A stretch of DNA of 64,000 nucleotides. Source: Paratinospora sagittata. Lineage: Eukaryota; Streptophyta; Magnoliopsida; Ranunculales; Menispermaceae. Each line of letters begins with the position of its first letter. Positions within the stretch are counted from its first letter, which is position 1. The notes below the pieces were generated by a model. The model was given only the letters and a program-made list of their open reading frames with translations. It was not told where the DNA came from and did not search any database. The position numbers were made by a program, and so were the translations under genes. The stretch covers positions 35,187,562 through 35,251,561 of the forward strand of contig CM069599.1 of assembly GCA_035771175.1 (NCBI GenBank), read 5' to 3'. This document shows, piece by piece, positions 36,084-48,110 of this stretch.

Positions 36084-39000
36084 ACATTTTCTTTTCTCGA
36101 ACTTTGTTGTGATATCTCTTTTCATTCATACAAAATGAGGAACTATTTTTGGTTGAATTATATCAACTAAAATGTGAAGCAAGCTATTTGGGTACCAAAG
36201 TATGATGGTGATTTGTTGAAAACAGTTGCTTTGTTTGACGCTGATATTCATGCTCCATACAGTTCACAAAATCCATTCATCTCTTTTCTTTACCATTAAT
36301 GTTTTCTGCTGTCTTCTAGGGAACATCTTACTCTCATCTCATCCCCTCTTTTCCACCACAATTTCATGCTTTAAGCACTCTCTGTTTCTTTCTTTCTGAC
36401 TGCTCTTTCCTAGTGTTTCTGTTGTTATTAGGACAGTTGGATGCCCTTTTGAATATTGGTTTTGTACCCTGTGGTCAACCTTGTTTTAAGTGGCAATAAT
36501 GTTCAATACTATTGAATTTTCTCAACGACTTCATCAACTTTGGTGGTTTTTGGAATTTGTCTTCTTGTATTTTTCACTTTTTCGAAAAAGACCAAAAAAA
36601 AAAAAAAAAAATAAAAAATTAAGGATTGTAAGTAGATGAAAAAAGCTTGGTGAAGACAAAAGCAATTAAAGTAGAGATAGATTTAATTTGCAAAAGGACG
36701 ACCCTTTTTGTATCAGTAACAAGCTAAGTACAGCAGAGATTTCACAAGTTGAAGGGCCTCAAAATAACTATTGGATCACATATATTAATCACTTATTCAA
36801 AACATAACATACTTATTACAAGACATATGGAGCACACGAAGCTTCTTTTATCGTAGGGTTTAAGGAAAAGATGGAGGTTATTTTCAGATTCTAATTTGTG
36901 GTCTGTAGGTTATAATGAGTCAATCTCAATTGTTACATTAAAACCCGTCTTTCTATACGTGTTTTTTAAAATAGAAAAGGGATGATGTACTCAATTTTAC
37001 CTTTCATATTATCAACAAATGGTAGTTTAATTGGTTAGAGACACCTTACACTTAATTCAAGTCTGGGTCCCCTGTCGGTGTGGATGGAGTTAGACCGTGT
37101 TTGTTGTTCCTCGTGATCTTTCGAACCCTCATTTTGAGCCAACTTTTGGTTCTCTAGATCCTATTTGCTTCTTGTTACAAATGCTCTTCTATTGAGATCT
37201 CAATTTCTGTTAACCGGTATATGAACAAGAGAAGAAAACAAAAAAAAGGAGCAGTTTCTATATTTAAACTTGACCTTCAGGTTACAATTGAACAACCTTG
37301 ACTTTTATGTCAAGGCTTGACATTTTGTACATGATTTCAAATTATATACTATAAATGCAAGATGAGTAAAATAAATCCACTTTCTTTAAAATCATATTGA
37401 ACTTAAATTAAAGCTAAACGAACACTGAATAATTTATGAGATGTAGACATCCATTACCTCTCCCGTGCATTAAATTTGAATCATCCAAGAAGAGAAGAGG
37501 GCACGAGTCATGAAGTGGCAGCAATAGACATATAAAGAAAGAAGCGAGCAAGTTCGCAAGGGAGGGGAGCATAGAAGTTTCAAAATTTCAAATAGCTGAC
37601 CTGTTGTTTAGGCTCTAAACCGTGTGGGAAGACCGATAAAATGTACTTGAGATTCAGCTGTCTGATTCGTACATCTGAACCGTACACACCCAATTAACGT
37701 TGATAATATCGTTAATTAATGTAGATCATCTGATAATTAATAATTCAAGTCTAATTTAAATACTTGTTCTTTGGTCATTAATGGGTTTTTGAACCGATGC
37801 TCAACAAATATCAAATAATAACAATAAATATCAGAAAATTATTTTTTCTTTTTGGTGTAGTGTAGTCATCGTTCCATGTAATCAACATAGGATTTTGCAG
37901 GGCTCAGTTCAAGTGTTCATCGATCGAGTGGTCAGACTCCGGGGGTAGATGAGACGAGGTGTAGTGCAGTTTGATTAACGTATCTTTTTTGGGTGGCTAC
38001 CTCAAAAGTGAATTAGAGTTGGAAGAACGCCTTTGCCCTAACACAATCAAAGATTGAGTTAGTGGTCAATGAGAGGTACTAGTTGTCCTAAGCAACTCAT
38101 ACCTCCCCAAGCACAATTGAGCAAATCCATATCACAATTTACAAGTTATAAAAGTATATCCTTAACATGGAAAGATACATATATTTTTTTTTCCATTAGA
38201 ATTTAGCCCTTGTTGAGCTCTTACTAAATTAACTAATTGCTCCATTTGGAAAGTCTTGAAATGGTACAATATTATGTTAAAAATTAACTAGGATTGATTT
38301 TATCCAATGATTCAAATATATTGGCTATCAATTCTCGATTTTCCATTTTCAAGATCTTATTTACAAGTAACTTTTGGTACTCCGAACCCTCCAATCTCAT
38401 AACAATCTTCATTATTAATTATAAGATTTATATGATATTTATTATTTAATACGAGCCAGGATATATAAGATCATGAAATGTTATACAATGGGAAATTTTC
38501 TCCATCTACATTAGATCACACAACTGCCAAAACGCGTAAAAGCGAGGCTGTAGAAGATTGGCACGTGGCAAAATCCCTATTCAGATTTGATTCTAATGAT
38601 CTCGTACTCCACGAAGATTCTGGCAGGTGGTGGTGACTAACCTACCATCTTCTCCTTATCTTATCACTTGTGCCATTTTCGTTCGCTGATTCTCTGATCT
38701 GATTTCATTTCATCTCAGATAGACACTTTGTGGGCCCAATATGACTACTGCGGTTTAGCTAACCAAAACCCTGGCGTCCTAGATACAGACCTCACATCAC
38801 ATGCCTCATCTTCAATATCTTCTGCTTAATTTTTTCATTTTTTTAAATACAGGATTCCTAGTTTGGTTTCTTCAGTCCACGTGGCTAATGCCCACGATGC
38901 TCATTTCAAGTCCTATATATTAGTATGTTTTCTCTGCATTTCAGCCCTTCTTCTTCTTCATCAGTTCTCCAAAATCTCTTAAGAAATCACTGTATTGGAG

Positions 39001-39282
39001 AAATTTCCGTTCATTTCAGCTTCTTCAATCCAAATCTCTCTGCTTTATTTTTTTATTTTTAATTAATTTACTAGAAATGGGTTTTTTCTTAGAGTCAAAT
39101 CCACAACAATCCCCTGTTTCATGTATCTAATTTTAAAATCTGTGTGTTTCTCTCTGTTGCTGTTTCTTCATCTTCAAAAAGAGATCAATAACACCCATTT
39201 GATCAAACTATCGTTTCCTTTCAAAATCACAGCTGAAATTGCTAAACCAATCGATTTCATAACCACCCAATAAATAATAATC
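36084..39282. other. Intergenic, prefoldin 3' flank and PIN2 promoter
   Basis: No gene. A SINE-like copy is at 37010-37115 (separate entry). A passage at about 37850-38110 is less AT-rich but has no open frame or recognised motif. The PIN2 promoter and leader lie in roughly the last 500 bases, which include an upstream 17-codon ORF starting at 39076. Confidence 0.55.
37010..37115 (+). mobile_element. tRNA-derived SINE fragment
   Basis: An A-box-like 'tggtagtttaattggttag' and a B-box-like 'aattcaagtctggg' are spaced as in a tRNA promoter. The 3' part is unclear. Confidence 0.5.
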
Positions 39283-41970
39283 ATGATCGCAGGCAAGGAT
39301 ATCTATGATGTTTTAGCAGCCATTGTTCCACTCTACGTAGCAATGACCTTAGCTTATGGGTCAGTAAGATGGTGGAAAATCTTCACTCCAGATCAATGCT
39401 CTGGAATCAATCGCTTCGTCGCCGTCTTTGCCGTTCCTCTCCTTTCCTTCCATTTCATCTCCAACAATGATCCATACGCCATGAATTTCCGATTCATAGC
39501 TTCAGATTCCCTTCAAAAAATTGTCATTCTGTTTGCTCTGTTTCTCTGGCAAATGCTCTGTAAAAATGGGAGTCTTGAATGGGTGATCACTCTGTTTTCC
39601 CTCTCAACTCTTCCAAATACACTTGTCATGGGAATTCCTTTGTTAAAAGCCATGTATGGAGATTTCTCAGCAAATCTCATGGTTCAAATTGTGGTTCTAC
39701 AAAGTGTAATTTGGTATACTTTGATGCTTTTCATGTTTGAATACAGAGGAGCTAAGCTTCTCATCACAGAACAGTTCCCAGAAACTGCTGGCTCCATTAC
39801 TTCATTTAAGGTAGATTGTGATGTTGTTTCATTAAATGGGCGGGAGCCATTACAAGCTGATGCAGAGATTGGAGATGATGGGAAGCTTCACGTAGTAGTG
39901 AGAAAATCAACATCGTCGAGATCGGTTATATCGTCTTATAACAAGTCACATGGATTGAATTCTATAACTTCAATGACTCCCCGGGCTTCAAATCTTACCG
40001 GAGTAGAAATTTACTCTGTTCAGACGTCTCGAGAGCCAACACCAAGAGCTTCGAGCTTTAACCAAACTGATTTATACGCCATGTTTTCGAGTAAAATGCA
40101 GAGTCCTAAACATGGTTATACTAACAGTTTTCAAGGTAATGCTGGTGGAAGCGAGGCGTTTTCGTTACAATCTTCGAAAGGGGTGACGCCCAGGACTTCA
40201 AATTATGAAGATGAGACGTTGAAGTTTGGGAAGAAGAAAGGTGGGAGAAGTATGAGTGGTGAACTGTTTAATGGTGGATATGGTTCTTCTTATCCGCCCC
40301 CCAATCCAATGTTTTCGGGTTCAGCTAGTGTTGGTGGGAAGAACAGGAAGGATTTTGTTAATGGTGGTGGGATTAATGCTAATAATAATAACAAGGAGCT
40401 TCATATGTTTGTTTGGAGCTCAAGTGCCTCCCCTGTTTCTGAAGGGAATTTAAGACATGTAGTTAACAAAGCTGGTTCTACTGATTTTACAGTTTTAGAT
40501 TCTTCCAAAGCTGTTCTTCAACAAGAAATTGCTGCTGCAAGAGGTACTAAAAATTCCCATTTTTCTCTCTTTGATACATCTTTTTGTTTAGCTGTTTTTT
40601 ATTCAAAATTAACTTTTTTGAGAGACCCAATTCTTTTGTTAATGGAATGTTTCAGGAATGCATGATTTTAGTGAGAACGGAAGCCCGACGGGAAAATTGG
40701 GAGACGATAGAGAGCTTGATATCGAAGACGGTCCAAAATTTCAAGCAAATGGATCACCATTTATGAATCAGAAGAAGGTTGAAATGGTAGGAGGAGGAGG
40801 AGGAGAGAAGAGACTTGGAGGTGGGAATCAAATGCCACCAGCAAGTGTTATGACAAGGCTCATAGTTATCATGGTTTGGAGGAAGCTCATAAGGAATCCC
40901 AATACTTATTCAAGCCTCCTTGGTGTTATATGGTCACTCATATCTTACAGGTTTATACATATATTCTTCTTCATTTCACAATCTTATCATTCAAAAAAAG
41001 TTAGCAAAGCATTAGAAACTTAATGAAATATATATATGATGGTTTTGTTTATTTAACAGGTTTCATATTGAAATGCCATCCATAGTGAGAGGATCAATAG
41101 CAATACTATCAGATGCAGGACTTGGGATGGCAATGTTCAGTCTAGGTAATCACCGAACAATCAAAACTTAAACCATGTATGAAAAATGTGGGTCGTTATT
41201 AATGAATCGTCCTATCAAAGTGATTAATCTAGTTTTTTCTCTAATTAATTTCATGAAACAGGTTTATTCATGGCTTTACAACCAAAGATCATAGCTTGTG
41301 GTAAAACCGTCGCACTTTTTTCCATGGCTGTTAGATTTTTAACGGGTCCAGCCGTAATTGCAGCGACTTCAATCGCCATTGGGATCCGAGGAGTGCTTCT
41401 TCATGTGGCCATTGTTCAGGTATTGGAGATTATCAAATTTTTAACCTCATAAACTTGAATCAAAATAGATTATATATATACACACATATACATATAGTTG
41501 AATTCATAATATGAATCAAGACATTTTAATTTGTTGTTTGCAGGCAGCTCTTCCTCAAGGAATTGTGCCATTTGTGTTTGCAAAGGAGTACAATGTTCAT
41601 GCAGACATTCTCAGCACAGCGTAAGTTAAAGCCATTAGAGCCCGTTTGGTTCAACATTTTTGAAAACAGTAGTTTCTAGAGTTTGTGATTTGAAAACAAA
41701 ATACAATAAAAAGAAATAAAAAAAATGACTCTTAATTTAGCATTTTTTTTGAGAAACTATTTTTCAAATTTTGGGATAAAGTAAAGGGTATCGGAATTAC
41801 AAACCAAACGGGTATTTGAAATTATATATTTCAGCTTAAGGTTTCTTTGAATTAAGGCTTGAAATTGTGACTGAAGTTATTATATATTGATTTCTTTTTG
41901 CAGGGTTATTTTTGGAATGTTAGTAGCCTTGCCCATAACTATAATCTACTATATTCTTCTTGGACTCTAA
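39283..41970 (+). CDS. PIN-type auxin efflux carrier, PIN2-like
   Basis: Six exons (39283-40543, 40656-40950, 41060-41145, 41262-41419, 41544-41620, 41904-41970) join to 647 residues, the same length I recall for Arabidopsis PIN2. PIN proteins export auxin across the plasma membrane, and PIN2 drives shootward flow and root gravitropism. Residues 1-160 hold five membrane helices with the family signature '[19 protein letters not shown]' and '[20 protein letters not shown]'. A long hydrophilic loop (about 165-490) marks a canonical long PIN. The last ~155 residues form the second helix bundle ('[18 protein letters not shown]'). The loop contains three TPRxS motifs (S236, S257, S306), the known target type of PID/WAG AGC kinases. 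'MIxGKDxYDVLAA' at the start and '[20 protein letters not shown]' favour PIN2 over PIN1/3/4/7. Intron 5 holds a MITE. Confidence 0.93.
41641..41812. mobile_element. MITE (172 bp) in PIN2 intron 5
   Basis: Perfect 11-base terminal inverted repeats 'cccgtttggtt' / 'aaccaaacggg' enclose AT-rich non-coding sequence. This is a common plant MITE end type. No convincing target duplication was found. Confidence 0.75.
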
Positions 41971-42478
41971 GCAAAGCTTTGGGAAGGGAAGAGAAGAAGC
42001 TGACAAGAAGATCACATTACTTCTTCTACATAACCAATGCAAGCTAAGTTGTGGTTGATGGATGATATATATGGAAGACTAAATTGGTCTAAAATACACC
42101 ATGGGATTCAGTGCACCAACTATAGTGGCTAGGGTTTATGTGCCATTTGCATGTGACCATTAGAGTGAAAACATCAAGCTCTCATCTTACTCTTTCTCAA
42201 TATATATTTTTTTTCTATCTCTTTGTTCAAAATCTTTAATTTCTTAGTCATTGTTTAGGTTGAAAAGTTAAACATTCAAAAACTTGGAAAGAAAGAGAGA
42301 TTTACAAGCATTTTGGGCATTCATTGTTGTTCCCCAAAACATCCAATATGAATTTTTAATTTTTAATTTTTTTTTTGGCTTATTTTCTTCTCTTAGTTTC
42401 AATATAGGAATATGGTTTGGTGGAAATTTTTAAATGATTAATCTTAATTTGTAAACCTGGTATGTTGAATATATTATG
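41971..42478 (+). other. PIN2 3' flank
   Basis: Probable 3' untranslated region, then AT-rich spacer up to the 8-base string 'atattatg' (42471-42478) that is repeated right after the pararetrovirus end. Confidence 0.5.
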
Positions 42479-42589
42479 GTTATTTGTACCCTTGCGTCTC
42501 TGTGACATATTTGTCATCTCTTGCATGATACTCTTCATCTGTTTGGTTGTTCAGATTTTCTTGCGTTTAGTTACACTTCTGATTTAACC

Positions 42590-42718
42590 ATGTCTTTGTT
42601 AAGTCATTTACCCATCTGGTTAATCATAGTCCTTGTAATCCTTGCTATCTTATTTTGTGGCATACTTCGCCTATGTTTTGCCTGTTATATATGTGATACA
42701 GTTGAAGTTGATGATTAA
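42590..42718 (+). CDS. Small hydrophobic ORF (42 aa) left of the polyprotein, uncertain
   Basis: The predicted peptide is short and dominated by one strong hydrophobic segment ('WLIIVLVILAILFCGILRL') followed by a Cys-containing acidic tail ending 'VEVDD'. The same frame opens upstream at 42521. It lies between the possible left target duplicate and the polyprotein start. It could be a leader ORF of the pararetrovirus or chance. I recognise no family. Confidence 0.3.
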   Translation: MSLLSHLPIWLIIVLVILAILFCGILRLCFACYICDTVEVDD

Positions 42719-42796
42719 CTGAGTAGTTAGATTTTTATATTGGTTTTGGTCTTTAATAGAAGCAGAGGAATCTATTTTTCACCTGTTCATTTTCCG

Positions 42797-42815
42797 TTGG
42801 ATATCAAAGACGAGG
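42797..42815 (+). promoter_or_regulatory. Degenerate initiator-tRNA-Met primer-binding-like site
   Basis: 'ttggatatcaaagacgagg' resembles the retroelement motif TTGGTATCAGAGCGAGG complementary to the 3' end of initiator tRNA-Met, with an extra base and two substitutions. It sits 55-73 bases before the polyprotein ATG, a plausible place for minus-strand priming. It is too degenerate to be sure. Confidence 0.35.
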
Positions 42816-42829
42816 TCTTGACGGCCCAG

Positions 42830-42968
42830 AGTGAGAGGCAACGTAAGACAAAAAGGTCTGTAAGTATCCATGGAACCCTTTGGTGATAGTCCTCCTTCAT
42901 CTTCTACGTCCGACCCTAGTCCAATCTTCAAATCTTCCTCTTTTAATTTTTCAAGTCTTCCTGAGTCA
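42830..42968 (+). repeat. Left copy of 139-bp terminal redundancy
   Basis: Identical to 50286-50424. It includes the start codon and first 33 codons of the polyprotein, so it is not an LTR. It begins right after 'ggcccag'. Confidence 0.95.
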
Positions 42969-45900
42969 TGTATTAAACAAGCTTCGAAAATCGATGATTT
43001 GGTCGAAGTTACCCATATTCCGGCTGATAGCAAAGTAAGTGAGACTATCCCTCCTTTGTTAAACCCTTATTGGTTATTTACCAAAAAATCTCAGTCGTTT
43101 TCAACGTCTGTCAAAAAATTAATTAGTCGTAAGAGTCCTCCTATTAAGGAATATATACAGAGTACTGCCCTTACTCATTGTACACTTGAGTCTACTATGC
43201 AAGAACAGTATGTTACCCTTGAGTTTGAACCTTCGTTCATACGTCACTGGTTAGCTCATGGTTATACTCATATCCATATGGGAGCAATTCGTCTTGTTCT
43301 TTCTTACCATGGTCGTGGTGATTTACCCATGAATGCACGAATAGCTCTACTGGATACAAATCTTTTGGAATATGAACATGCTTGTATTGGAACAGTCCTT
43401 ACTTCACTTAGTCATGGATCTATGATCTTTACAATTACGCCAGACTTCAACGTCTGCCTTAAAGATCCTACTTTACCTACAAGGTTTAAGGTCCAGATTC
43501 AATTCTCTGGTGTGCAACATCGACAAGATAGCATTATAGCCACTCTCCATCATCAAATGGCTTTTCGCCTTCAGGATCATGCTATCCATCTCCGCACTCA
43601 GAAACCAACAGGTACCATCATGGCCTTTGTTCATGATACTGATGTTCCTACAATCATACAGATTCCAAAGCAACTTCCTCGGAAAGCTCTCCTCGACATG
43701 CTACCTTTAATATGGTTCACCAATTATGAACACTTCCTCAAGCGTTCTGAACCTGTTACAAGTACTGCTTGTCCTCTACTTAAAAAGCAAGCTGATGGTG
43801 CTGTCAAGATCACTTTTGATTCTCTAAAACAATCCACAGACAGCCTACCTGTTCATCACTCCATGATGATAGAGCCCATATCTACTCATGTACCGGTCGA
43901 AGATCCGCCGTTACACTCATTTCAACCTGATGGTTCAGTTCTCTATCATTCTCATGTTGATGGTCACTTCATCTGGGATTGTGATCCTTCTATGTGCAAA
44001 CCTGGTTGTTCATGCCAGGACGATTATGATGAAGACACCTGGATGGATATATATGAATATCCTTCTCTACGAGACCAACAGCAGAAGAAAACCAAGAAAA
44101 TTCCAGTTTTCTCTTCATGTCGTTCTTCTACAAAGTCTCGCAGACAAGAACCACCTGCTCCTCCAGCAGCTCCTATGGTTCCTCTATGTTATCCTATTGG
44201 TCCATATGATCAGGAATTTCCACCTCTCACACGAGTAACTGATCCCACACATCAGACTACGGCTAAGCCCTTTGTTCCTCTTAATGAGATCCGTTCAGAT
44301 GGCACTCCAAAGCCTATTACGTCTGCTGAAGAAGTCTTGAATTGGCAAACTAAGAATGCCCTTATCCAGAATGGTTATCTGCAACAAATTGATCAGCATC
44401 TGAATTCATTACAAACTACCACTTCTACTTTGGTCCAGACTACAGATATTCAAGCTGCTATTAGTCAGAAATACTATACTGAGATAACTGCCAAGATTCA
44501 TGAGTTAGACTCTCTTCTCCGATATTATTTACAACATAATATCCGTGGTCCTCAGTTCGATACAGCTGAACGAGAAATTTATCAACTTAAAGAACAACTT
44601 CAATGTGTTATCAATGATCTTCATCGATTCCAGACACCTCCTACTCCTACTTTCCCTGATGCATATCCTATGTCTATCATTAGATCTAGTTTTCCCCCAT
44701 CAACCTCTACCTATCAACCGTTGATACCTTCTCCTAGTTCAAGGGCTGAAGCTCAAGCTAGTTTTATTCAAACCCTCAAGTCAGCTGCTTCACAACCACC
44801 TCCTCAGATACAACCTACTTATAGGTCTCCTACACCTCCTAGGTTTTCCATACCTCCAAGTTATAGAAACCCTACACCTGTTGAACCACGTCCTCGTCCC
44901 TCCTTTGGTTTTAGAGGAAAAGCTCCTCTTACTCAACCACCTGTCATACCTAGTACCTATTCATCAATAGTCACAGAACCTCCTTTACCTCCAGATTATC
45001 CACCTCCTCCGATACCTTTACCTCCTCCAAGTAACCCCATCTATCCCTATGAAGATGAAGATTCAGTTCTTGATGAAGTTCTTCCTATTGATGATATCAA
45101 TGACACTTTTGATTCTATTCATTTAGAATCTTCAGATCAATCTGAAACTATTGATCAATCTGATGATCAATCTCAGAGTCAACAATCTGATCCTATTACA
45201 GAAAATACAGACATAGATTCTGACTCTTCACAGTATATGGATATCTCTGCTCTTGCTCAAATAAATATGGCAGATGATCCATCTACTTCAGCTTCTGCTA
45301 CAAACCAACAACAACAGCAACAGCCCTATGATGAGGCTATGGACATGCCTGACAATCCTCCTGAAGAACCTCCACCAGACCAAGCTCAATTTAACAAATC
45401 TGGTAATGGTCCTTGGTTCTCTCTTGATGACGTCCCCTATGAACAATGGCGCAACAAGATCATTACTTGGTGTGCTTGGATGTCTAATCAGCATGCAGTT
45501 GTTGGTCGTCCCACTAATCTCGTCATATCTGATTTCATCTCAAGAACTACTGGATTTGTTCGAGATTGGCTTACTTCTCTTGGTGACTACCGCATAAGAC
45601 AACTTACGCAGGTATCCCTTGTTGATGTTTATCATGTTCTGATCCGAGAATTTGTTGGTGACGAAACAGTTATGGAGAAAAAGTATAAACAAGAATACTT
45701 TACTATGAAATGCTGTTCCCTCCATAAGAAAGATCTTTATCGTCATTTTCTTCGAATGCTCCAACGATTTCATCTTCTCGGCGGTTATGATAAAACAGAC
45801 TTGAAGCATACTTTTATTGCTTCTCTCCCTACTGAGATTCATCCTGAGTTGAATCGCTTACTCAAAGCTACTGGCCGTAATCTTGATCAATACTCTCTTG

Positions 45901-48110
45901 CAGAAATCTTCCAGACTCTACTTGAAGCTATTGATAAAGTATGTGAGTTACGCAAGATGGTGAAAGATTCCCAGAAAGCTTCATATTATTCTTCCAATGT
46001 TTGTGACAAGAAATATCTTACTATTGGTTGCAAAGACAAGTGTGATTGCTCTTCCACTCACAAATCATCCCGTAAGAAATTTTCTAAATTTCACAAGAAG
46101 AATCCTCATAAGTTTTCTAAACCTATGAGATGGAAGAAAAAACGGCGTCTTAGATATTTCAAACGCAGAAATCCAGCTACTGCTACTAAGACTGCTCGAT
46201 GCTATATTTGTAAGAAGCCAGGCCATTATGCTAGACAATGTCCTGACAAGAAAAAGAGTCAACATCTTATTCAGAAGCTCCAACACTCTTATTCAATCCA
46301 TGATGATCATGATATTGAATCTTTATTTTCTGAACAAGACTCTGCAGATGATGATACAGTTTTCGCTTATCATGATTATTCATCTGATGCTTCTAGTGCT
46401 TCTCACACTTCTGATAATAATGCAGAACCTTACATGGGTATGATCTCTACCCCTTCCATGATTGTCTCTCATGTTCTGCCTTATGCTGAAATTGCGGTCA
46501 TCCCTACCAAGTTTGACAATCCTCTCAAGGTCATAGCTTATTTTGACACTGGTGCTTTCAAGAGTATGATGAATCCTCGTATTCTCCCTGATAAATTTTG
46601 GAAACCTCATACTGAAACCTTCAAAGCTGCCAACAATGAGATTTTTCAGACTCATCTGATTACTACTCGAAGAATTGGTTTGAAATTCTTCCCTAATCTC
46701 ATTTTATGGACTCATATCATTGGCTGTGACTTACCTGATAAGGATATTCTCTTTGGAATGGATCTTTATTCTAAATCCAAGTTAAGAATACTTCCTCATG
46801 GAATCTCTTATCAGAATCAAACTCTTCCATATACAACTATTCCTAAGTTGTATACAATACAGGATGCTACTTCATATCAAGAGAAATTAAAGTCTTGTTT
46901 CAGCGAATCTCATAAGACTTTTACTCATTCTCATCCTCTGTGGAAGAATTCTAAGTTTTATATCCGACTTCCATTCAAATTGAATGAGGATATAAACCCT
47001 ACTAAGGCTATTCACCCTGGAATGCCTCCTGACGACCTTGCCCTTGCTCGGCAAGAATGTGATGAATTATTAGCCCAAGGTTTATTAGAACCTACCACTT
47101 CTGATTGGGCTTGTCAAGGTTTTTATGTCAATAAAAGAGCAGAACTTACTCGAGGAAAGAAACGTCTTGTAATCAACTACAAGCCACTCAACATTTTCCT
47201 CAAAGATGATAAGTTTCCTCTGCCAAAGATATCTTCTCAACTGACATTACTTTCAGGATCTACTATCTACAGCAAATTTGATCTGAAAGCAGGATTTTGG
47301 CAGTTAGGTGTTCATCCTGATGATCGGCCTAAAACGGCTTTCTGCATACCCAATGCTCATTATCAATGGACGGTCATGCCTTTTGGTCTAAAGGTTGCCC
47401 CTTCTTTATTTCAGAAAGCTATGACACGTATATATGCTCCGATCCTCTCTTCGGCTCTTATCTATATTGACGATATCCTACTCTTCTCAACGACTGACGC
47501 TGCTCATCACCAGCTTATATCTCAGTTTTTAGATATCACTCAACAGCATGGTATCATGCTCTCTGAAAAGAAGAGTATATTATGCACATCCGAAATTGAT
47601 TTCCTTGGAATGAAGTTCTTTAATGGTGTTTACCAACCTGGTGCTCATATTGCTGTCGAATTATTACAGTTCCCAGACACTGATCTTACAGTTAAGCAAC
47701 TTCAACAGTTTCTTGGTATTATTAATTACCTTCGGATGTTTATTCCTCATATTACTCGACACACATCAGTATTATCTTCTCTCTTGAAGAAATCTCCACC
47801 GCCATGGTCAGATACTCATACTGATGCTGTTCAATCTCTCAAGAAGATATGTCAGAATCCCCCTCCATTGGTGATTCCCAGCACTGGTTCCTTAATACTT
47901 CAGACTGATGCTTCTGATCTTTATTGGGGTGCTGTTCTTCTTGAATCAAAAGATTCCACTACTTCTATTTGCGGATATCATAGTGGAAAATTCTCCGATG
48001 CAGAACTCCATTACCATATTACTATTAAAGAAGTCCTTGCAGTAAAATATGGTATTATGAAGTTCGCCTTTTTTCTTAAGGCCTGCACAATTCGAAATAC
48101 AAATGGATAA
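42870..48110 (+). pseudogene. Pararetroviral polyprotein, 5' part (MP-CP-zinc knuckle-protease-RT-RNase H start)
   Basis: The open frame of 1746 residues has no internal stop. A 30K-type movement protein lies at about residues 100-300 ('ALLDTNLLEYEHACIGTV' is typical). A Pro-rich linker with a possible coiled coil (about 500-590) follows. The coat protein region is about 830-1090 and ends in a Lys/Arg-rich stretch. Then come a CCHC knuckle (C1111, C1114, H1119, C1124), the aspartic protease DTG at 1226-1228, reverse transcriptase (about 1385-1560) with YIDD at 1532-1535, and the first part of RNase H with 'TDASD' at 1679-1683. The frame ends early at 48110 inside RNase H, and the remainder continues in another frame from about 48100. 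Polyprotein cleavage by the viral protease is family knowledge. The start at 42870 is the first ATG after the leader and lies in the duplicated end. Confidence 0.9.

Noticed and set aside
40544..40665. Extension of the PIN2 first exon to the stop at 40665
   Set aside because: The added residues are unlike PIN proteins. A GT donor at 40544 and an acceptor before 40656 restore '[10 protein letters not shown]' as in the family.
47549..47562. String 'tggtatcatgctct' resembling a tRNA-Met primer-binding site
   Set aside because: It lies inside the reverse transcriptase coding frame and is not in a leader.
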